The notes under the pieces were generated by a model. It was not told the DNA's origin, did not search any database, and saw only the letters and a program-made list of their open reading frames with translations. From Lyngbya sp. HA4199-MV5 (lineage in GTDB: Bacteria; Cyanobacteriota; Cyanobacteriia; Leptolyngbyales; Leptolyngbyaceae): 64,000 nucleotides of DNA. The stretch covers positions 18,410-82,409 of the forward strand of contig JAHHHL010000028.1 of NCBI GenBank assembly GCA_019359375.1, in the 5' to 3' direction. Position numbers and translations under genes: made by a program. Shown here one piece after another: positions 63,672 to 64,000 of this stretch; within the stretch, counting starts at the first letter, position 1; every line of letters begins with the position of its first letter.

Positions 63672-63800
63672 TAGGAGCTGTCATCAATTACGATTACACA
63701 TCAGTTGCAGCAAGGGTTCCAGCCCCTAGCCTGGTGTATTGGGGCGGGCGTGACAATGCTGATACCGCAAGATTTTGGAGCTAATTGATGACGCGCCCTA
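63672..63800 (-). mobile_element. MITE-like TIR element, copy D (129 bp)
   Basis: In the family orientation it reads on the minus strand, from TAGGGCGCGTCATCAATTA to TAATTGATGACAGCTCCTA. It is slightly diverged from B and C. Its leading TAG is the stop codon of the minus-strand sensor kinase gene to its right. The UbiB-family gene ends 61 bp to its left. Confidence 0.92.
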
Positions 63801-64000
63801 GCCATCACCCTTTAGAGAACCAGTGCCCCCTTTACCCCTTCCCCTCTCCTCTAAAAAGACGTTCACACGAATTTCTGTTCCCTGTCCTGGTTGACTGTTA
63901 ATGGTGAGTTGCCCTCCGATACGATCGGCGCGATCGGACATGCTGATTAAGCCAAAGCCAGTGTGGTCGGAGTCAGCAAGAAAGCCGCGCCCATTATCCT
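63798..64000 (-). CDS. Sensor histidine kinase C-terminus (cut by window edge)
   Basis: The 67 visible codons contain an HATPase_c G1 motif DNGRGF, the G2 motif HTGFGLISMSDRADRIGGQL and the terminal strands INSQPGQGTEIRV of a histidine kinase. The 5' part lies outside the window. After VNVFL there is a Gly/Arg/Lys-rich tail (EERGRGKGGTGSLKGDG) unlike the family's end, and the TAG stop is the first codon of TIR element copy D. This tail may be translation through what was once intergenic repeat sequence. Confidence 0.85.
   Translation of the reverse strand, partial: DNGRGFLADSDHTGFGLISMSDRADRIGGQLTINSQPGQGTEIRVNVFLEERGRGKGGTGSLKGDG

Overview
The window is chromosomal DNA from a cyanobacterium, most likely a filamentous Leptolyngbya/Oscillatoriales-type strain. 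The octamer GCGATCGC (HIP1) and its core CGATCG are scattered through genes on both strands. The gene set includes cyanobacterial signatures: a GUN4-domain protein, a PetL-like cytochrome b6f peptide, a DASH cryptochrome, CHASE2 and DUF928 proteins, DUF3119-DUF3086-PlsY, DUF4230, and a 474-residue NADP isocitrate dehydrogenase. Coding density is ordinary. I see no tRNA, rRNA, CRISPR array, prophage or intact transposase gene.

Layout. 1-8.7 kb: a truncated CapA-type phosphoesterase, an aldose epimerase, a lipoprotein hydrolase, a HAD phosphatase, a giant TPR/O-GlcNAc-transferase-like protein with methyltransferase-like ends, and a type IV pilin. 8.7-13.7 kb: repeat-rich spacer, a NarL-type regulator, a CHASE2 histidine kinase and DUF928. 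13.7-17.2 kb: DUF309, then LptA-LptB-LptF for lipopolysaccharide export. 17.4-26.9 kb: icd, a response regulator, a nucleotidyltransferase, GUN4, murF, DedA, STAS, Cry-DASH and GlsB. 27.4-34.9 kb: a peptide-binding lipoprotein, DUF2470, a small secreted protein, DUF4230, an AhpD-like protein, aroA and an orphan. 35-44.6 kb: glutathione reductase, SulP transporter, an alpha/beta-hydrolase-fold protein, an HlyD adaptor, a conserved hypothetical, a radical SAM protein and msrB. 44.9-48.4 kb: a three-gene surface-glycan operon. 49.7-52.1 kb: DUF3119-DUF3086-plsY. 52.3-57.1 kb: a GMC-SDR-VOC operon and aroB. 57.3-63.6 kb: petL, a 35-residue membrane peptide, HIT, recR, an LPG-synthase-like flippase, mannose-1-phosphate guanylyltransferase and a UbiB-family kinase. 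The right edge cuts a sensor kinase.

Cell-envelope functions dominate: LPS export, heptose and mannose activation, glycan operon, MurF, PlsY and pilin. Aromatic-pathway, redox and stress genes make up much of the rest.

The least expected content is non-coding. (1) A ~130-bp terminal-inverted-repeat element (termini TAGGGCGTGTCATCAATTA) is present in four full copies and one partial copy. Four of the five lie 0-17 nt past a stop codon with the same end facing the gene, and two supply the TAG stop codon itself. (2) A second family of palindromic elements with TTAGGA/TAAGGA termini supplies the TAA stop codon of two more genes. (3) Heptameric low-complexity tracts abut several start codons and leave them without a Shine-Dalgarno sequence. 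(4) recR has no ATG, GTG or TTG where its conserved N-terminus begins, only an ACG behind a good ribosome-binding site.
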